Below are positions 13,720-16,143 of a stretch of DNA of 16,143 nt, one piece after another. Both the position numbers and the translations under genes were made by a program. The notes below the pieces were generated by a model. That model did not search any database and was not told the origin of the DNA. It was given only the letters and a program-made list of their open reading frames with translations. The stretch is from Gemmatimonadota bacterium. Lineage in GTDB: Bacteria; Gemmatimonadota; Gemmatimonadetes; Longimicrobiales; Gaopeijiaceae. Each line of letters starts with the position of its first letter. The stretch's first letter is position 1. The stretch is taken from contig DUCW01000070.1 of NCBI GenBank assembly GCA_012959595.1, forward strand, positions 1 through 16,143, read 5' to 3'.

Positions 13720-14477
13720 ATCCATCGATCGAGATTTTGGTCCAAGACCTAACCGTTCGTTATGATAATGACATCGCTCTTCGGGTAGACAATCTGGAGA
13801 TTCGGAAGAATGAGATATTCGGGATCATCGGTCCGGCAGGAAGTGGAAAGACGAGCTTTTTGAACGCTATAAATAGAATGGATGAGTTCAACGATTCTAT
13901 GAATGTCCAAGGATCGATCAACTTTGGCGGGCTTGAAGTTAGTCGTGTGAAAAATGTTTATGCACTACGAAAGAAAATTGGAGTTGTCTTCCCGCTACCT
14001 GTCGGACTTCCACTAAGTATTTATGAGAACGTCGCACTATCTCCACGGCTCTCTGGGATCAAAGACAAAATTAAGCTGGATGAGATTGTGGAGCGTTGTC
14101 TGATACGGGCTGCTCTCTGGGAGGAAGTGAAGGATCGGTTGCAGCAACTTGGTAGTTTGCTTTCGGGGGGACAGCAACAGAGGCTTACCATTGCACGAGC
14201 ACTCTCTCAGGAACCGAAACTTCTTCTCTTGGATGAGTTTTCTATAGCTGTCGATCCAGTGACCACAATGCGCATAGAAGATGTCCTAAAAGAATTAAAG
14301 GAAGAGATGACAGTGGTTTTGGTGACTAACTTGGTGCAACAGGTTAGGCGGTTATCTGAGAGGACAGCATTTTTTCTAAACGGAGAATTGGTGGAGGTGG
14401 GGGAAACGGAAGATTTCTTCACTGGCACAGTCGAAGACCAACGTACTCGTGACTATGTGGAGGGTCATTTTGGATAG
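13713..14477 (+). CDS. pstB: Phosphate ABC ATPase PstB1 (degenerate Q- and H-loops)
   Basis: First of two tandem PstB-type ATPases (254 residues) that couple ATP hydrolysis to phosphate import. Intact parts: Walker A GPAGSGKTS (40-48), signature LSGGQQQRL (150-158), and Walker B LLLLDE (170-175) with its catalytic Glu. Altered parts: the Q-loop Gln is Pro (VVFPLP, P94, where PstB normally has VFQxPNPFP), the Pro after Walker B is Phe (DEFS), the D-loop SALD is IAVD (178-181), and the switch His of VTHN is Asn (VTNL, N206). These losses should weaken hydrolysis at the site built on this subunit while its LSGGQ still serves the partner. AGAGGA (13699-13704) precedes the ATG, which overlaps pstA by seven bases. 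Confidence 0.9.
   Translation: MVDPSIEILVQDLTVRYDNDIALRVDNLEIRKNEIFGIIGPAGSGKTSFLNAINRMDEFNDSMNVQGSINFGGLEVSRVKNVYALRKKIGVVFPLPVGLPLSIYENVALSPRLSGIKDKIKLDEIVERCLIRAALWEEVKDRLQQLGSLLSGGQQQRLTIARALSQEPKLLLLDEFSIAVDPVTTMRIEDVLKELKEEMTVVLVTNLVQQVRRLSERTAFFLNGELVEVGETEDFFTGTVEDQRTRDYVEGHFG
14459..14464 (+). promoter_or_regulatory. Shine-Dalgarno deciding the pstB2 start
   Basis: GGAGGG lies five bases before an in-frame TTG at 14470. The in-frame ATGs at 14449 and 14455 have no ribosome site, so the TTG is the better start. Confidence 0.55.
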
Positions 14478-15255
14478 TGTAGAGAGTTTAGAATTTGCCA
14501 TTCAAGTGGACAAATTGAATTCTTGGTATGGAGACTTCCAAGCTCTCTTTGACGTTGATTTGGAAGTCAAAAAAGGCTCTGTGACTTCTCTCATCGGTCC
14601 ATCAGGATGTGGAAAATCAACTTTGCTAAGATCGATTAATCGAATCAATGAACGGTTGGGATCCTATACTAGAATTTCGGGGACTATCCGCATCCTGGAC
14701 CATGATATTTTGGATGAAAGTGTAGATTTGTCACAACTAAGGAAGCGGGTGGGCATGGTATTCCAACGTCCAAACCCTCTACCTCTTTCTATCCGTGACA
14801 ATGTCCTTTTTGCCCATAGGATTCATGGATCAAGCAAGAATCTCTCCAAAAGAGAAGAGGAGAGAATTTTAGAGGATTCACTTAGGACGGTGCTACTATG
14901 GGATGATGTGAAGGATCGTTTAGGTAGGGATGCTAGGGGGTTGTCTCTTGAAGCACAACAGAAGCTTTGTATAGCTCGTCTTATTCCCCTGAAGCCATCA
15001 GTCATTTTGATGGACGAGCCTACTTCTGCACTGGATCCGAAGGGGACCGAAGCGTTAGAACAGATGATTTGGACTTTGGCTGGGGAGTATACTATTCTGA
15101 TAGTAACCCACAATATGGCTCAAGCTAGACGTGCGAGTACGGAGTCCGCCTTCATGTTGCTTGGAAAATTAGTAGAGAAACAGAATACTGGAGATTTGTT
15201 TCTGAATCCCATTCATCAGCAAACTGCCGACTATATAGAAGGCAGATATGGCTAG
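14470..15255 (+). CDS. pstB: Phosphate ABC ATPase PstB2 (signature motif lost)
   Basis: Second tandem PstB-type ATPase, 261 residues from the TTG at 14470 (268 if the ATG at 14449 is used), overlapping pstB1 by eight bases. Intact parts: Walker A GPSGCGKST (43-51), Q-loop VFQRPNPLPLS with Q99, Walker B VILMDEPTSALDP (178-190) with E183 and D-loop SALD, and switch H214 in VTHNM. The ABC signature is lost: LSGGQQQR reads LSLEAQQK (158-165). This is the exact complement of PstB1: here all nucleotide-holding and hydrolysis residues are kept and only the part donated to the partner is broken. The pair therefore looks obligately heterodimeric. It is the last gene of the operon; a weak hairpin follows at 15267-15307. 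Confidence 0.9.
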   Translation: MDSVESLEFAIQVDKLNSWYGDFQALFDVDLEVKKGSVTSLIGPSGCGKSTLLRSINRINERLGSYTRISGTIRILDHDILDESVDLSQLRKRVGMVFQRPNPLPLSIRDNVLFAHRIHGSSKNLSKREEERILEDSLRTVLLWDDVKDRLGRDARGLSLEAQQKLCIARLIPLKPSVILMDEPTSALDPKGTEALEQMIWTLAGEYTILIVTHNMAQARRASTESAFMLLGKLVEKQNTGDLFLNPIHQQTADYIEGRYG

Positions 15256-15266
15256 CACAACACTTT

Positions 15267-15307
15267 TGTGGTTTCTTAATTCCTTTAGTTAGGATAGGAT
15301 TACCACA
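15267..15307 (+). terminator. Possible weak terminator after the pst operon
   Basis: TGTGGT (15267-15272) pairs with ACCACA (15302-15307). Inside, AAT (15278-15280) pairs with ATT (15299-15301) and TCCT (15281-15284) with AGGA (15291-15294), with bulges. Only a TTTT a few bases on follows, so termination is uncertain. The rest of the 99-bp spacer shows nothing but the ribosome site of the next gene. Confidence 0.3.
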
Positions 15308-15354
15308 CGCTGTTTTCTATTGGTAGGACGGGCTTTAGATCAAGGAAAATTATC

Positions 15355-16143
15355 ATGAAGAGAAGAAAATTTATTGTTTCTTCAGCTTTGAGTTCTATCG
15401 CGTTAAACTCAGGAGACTTGGTTTCTTCGGATGTTGATCCAGTGACGACTGGAACCGAGGGAAGAAAAATTCTCATCGCTGGTGGTGGGTTTAGGGAAGC
15501 CTTTATTCGTTATATGGCTGAACTCACTGGTAAGGAAAAACCGCGGCTTTGCTACCTTCCTACAGCCTCTGCTGACCGTCCATCAGGAATCATCAGCTGG
15601 TTTCAGAATTGTGCTAATCTCAACGTTGTCCCATTTGTCCAAGAGAGTTTCATCAGTAGTTATAGGATGGATCAAAGTTTTGAGGATGTCCTGCTCTCGA
15701 TGGATGGAATAGTGGTTTCTGGAGGGAACACTCTCAACCAACAGGCAATTTGGAAGGTTCAGGGGATTGATGTGATTTTGAAAGAAGCCTGGGACAGGGG
15801 AATAGTATTAGGAGGAGCCAGTGCCGGTTCTTTATGCTGGTTCGAAGAAGGGACAACAGATTCCAGACCCAAGGAAGTCACGAAAATTGAATGTCTAGGT
15901 TTCCTAAAAGGAAGTCATTCTCCTCACTACGATGCTGAAGCGGCACGTAGACCCCTTTATGAGAGGCTCATCAAGTCGGGCGAGTTGATGCCTGGGTATG
16001 CATGTGACAATGATGCGGGAATTTACTTTGAAGATAATGAGGTAAGACGAGTAGTATCTACTCGAGCTAATGCCAAAGTCTATTATGTGAGTCGGGTCGG
16101 AGGCGAAGTGGTGGAACGTGTTATGGAGCCAGAGAGGATAGAC
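15355..16143 (+). CDS. Peptidase S51 family protein, 3' end outside the window
   Basis: The reading frame stays open for 263 codons to the window edge, so the gene is partial at its 3' end. The N-terminus MKRRKFIVSSALSSIALNSG resembles a twin-arginine export signal (RRKFI), suggesting a folded periplasmic enzyme. The body matches the PepE/YgaJ-like branch of family S51: GRKILIAGGGF (36-46), LCYLPTASAD, VVSGGNTLNQQAIWKVQGID, GGASAGSLCWFEEGTTDS (153-170), LGFLKGSHSPHYD and RRPLYERLI. S156 in the ASAG elbow is the nucleophile; H191 is the likely triad His and D169 a candidate Asp. Relatives hydrolyse aspartyl dipeptides or cyanophycin-like peptides; the exact substrate is open. AAGGA (15342-15346) sits eight bases before the ATG. 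It is probably a separate unit from pst. Confidence 0.85.
   Translation, partial: MKRRKFIVSSALSSIALNSGDLVSSDVDPVTTGTEGRKILIAGGGFREAFIRYMAELTGKEKPRLCYLPTASADRPSGIISWFQNCANLNVVPFVQESFISSYRMDQSFEDVLLSMDGIVVSGGNTLNQQAIWKVQGIDVILKEAWDRGIVLGGASAGSLCWFEEGTTDSRPKEVTKIECLGFLKGSHSPHYDAEAARRPLYERLIKSGELMPGYACDNDAGIYFEDNEVRRVVSTRANAKVYYVSRVGGEVVERVMEPERID

Noticed and set aside
15482..15712. A 76-residue open frame inside the last gene.
   Set aside because: It is a shadow frame of the peptidase S51 gene, whose motifs run continuously in the frame starting at 15355.

Overview
The window is a chromosomal segment of a Gram-negative bacterium. Outer-membrane and envelope proteins are present: a porin ending in Phe, two lipobox proteins, and secreted enzymes. 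My best guess for the phylum is Gemmatimonadota or a close relative, probably an uncultured low-GC lineage. The reason is a small lipoprotein with a DRN-x-IT / LRPxW / DATLRFG pattern and a carboxypeptidase-regulatory-like plus plug-like protein without a barrel; I associate both with that phylum. This assignment is an inference. No rRNA, tRNA, CRISPR array, transposase or phage gene was seen.

Layout. (1) 27-3169, + strand: the conserved translation block rimM-trmD-rplS-rnhB, with an alpha/beta hydrolase coupled to rnhB by an ATGA overlap. (2) 3288-4845: a secreted plug-like protein (+) and a lipoprotein (-), converging on about 200 bp with strong RNA-like folding. (3) 5032-8673: a UMF1-type MFS permease (+) with an intrinsic terminator, a secreted gamma-glutamyltransferase-like Ntn hydrolase (-), and a two-helix small membrane protein (+). 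(4) 8670-15255: an inorganic-phosphate uptake locus. An OprP/OprO-like porin (-) is divergent from pstS-phoU-pstC-pstA-pstB1-pstB2 (+). (5) 15355 to the window end: the 5' part of a twin-arginine-like peptidase S51 (+).

How the phosphate genes work together (family knowledge plus context). The porin would admit phosphate or other anions through the outer membrane. The PstS lipoprotein captures phosphate in the periplasm. PstC and PstA form the membrane channel, and PstB1 and PstB2 power it. PhoU would report uptake status to a two-component system that is not in this window. The shared spacer between porin and pstS carries a long inverted repeat and 11-bp-phased CTAT direct repeats pointing at both genes, which is a plausible common phosphate-starvation control region.

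Three items stand out. First, the two PstB paralogues have complementary motif defects that predict an asymmetric heterodimer with one consensus and one degenerate ATP site, familiar in ABC exporters but unexpected for a phosphate importer. Second, PhoU is fused to a low-molecular-weight-phosphatase/ArsC-like domain whose catalytic Cys and Arg are lost. Third, 4040-4216 looks like an unannotated structured RNA with mutually exclusive pairings.
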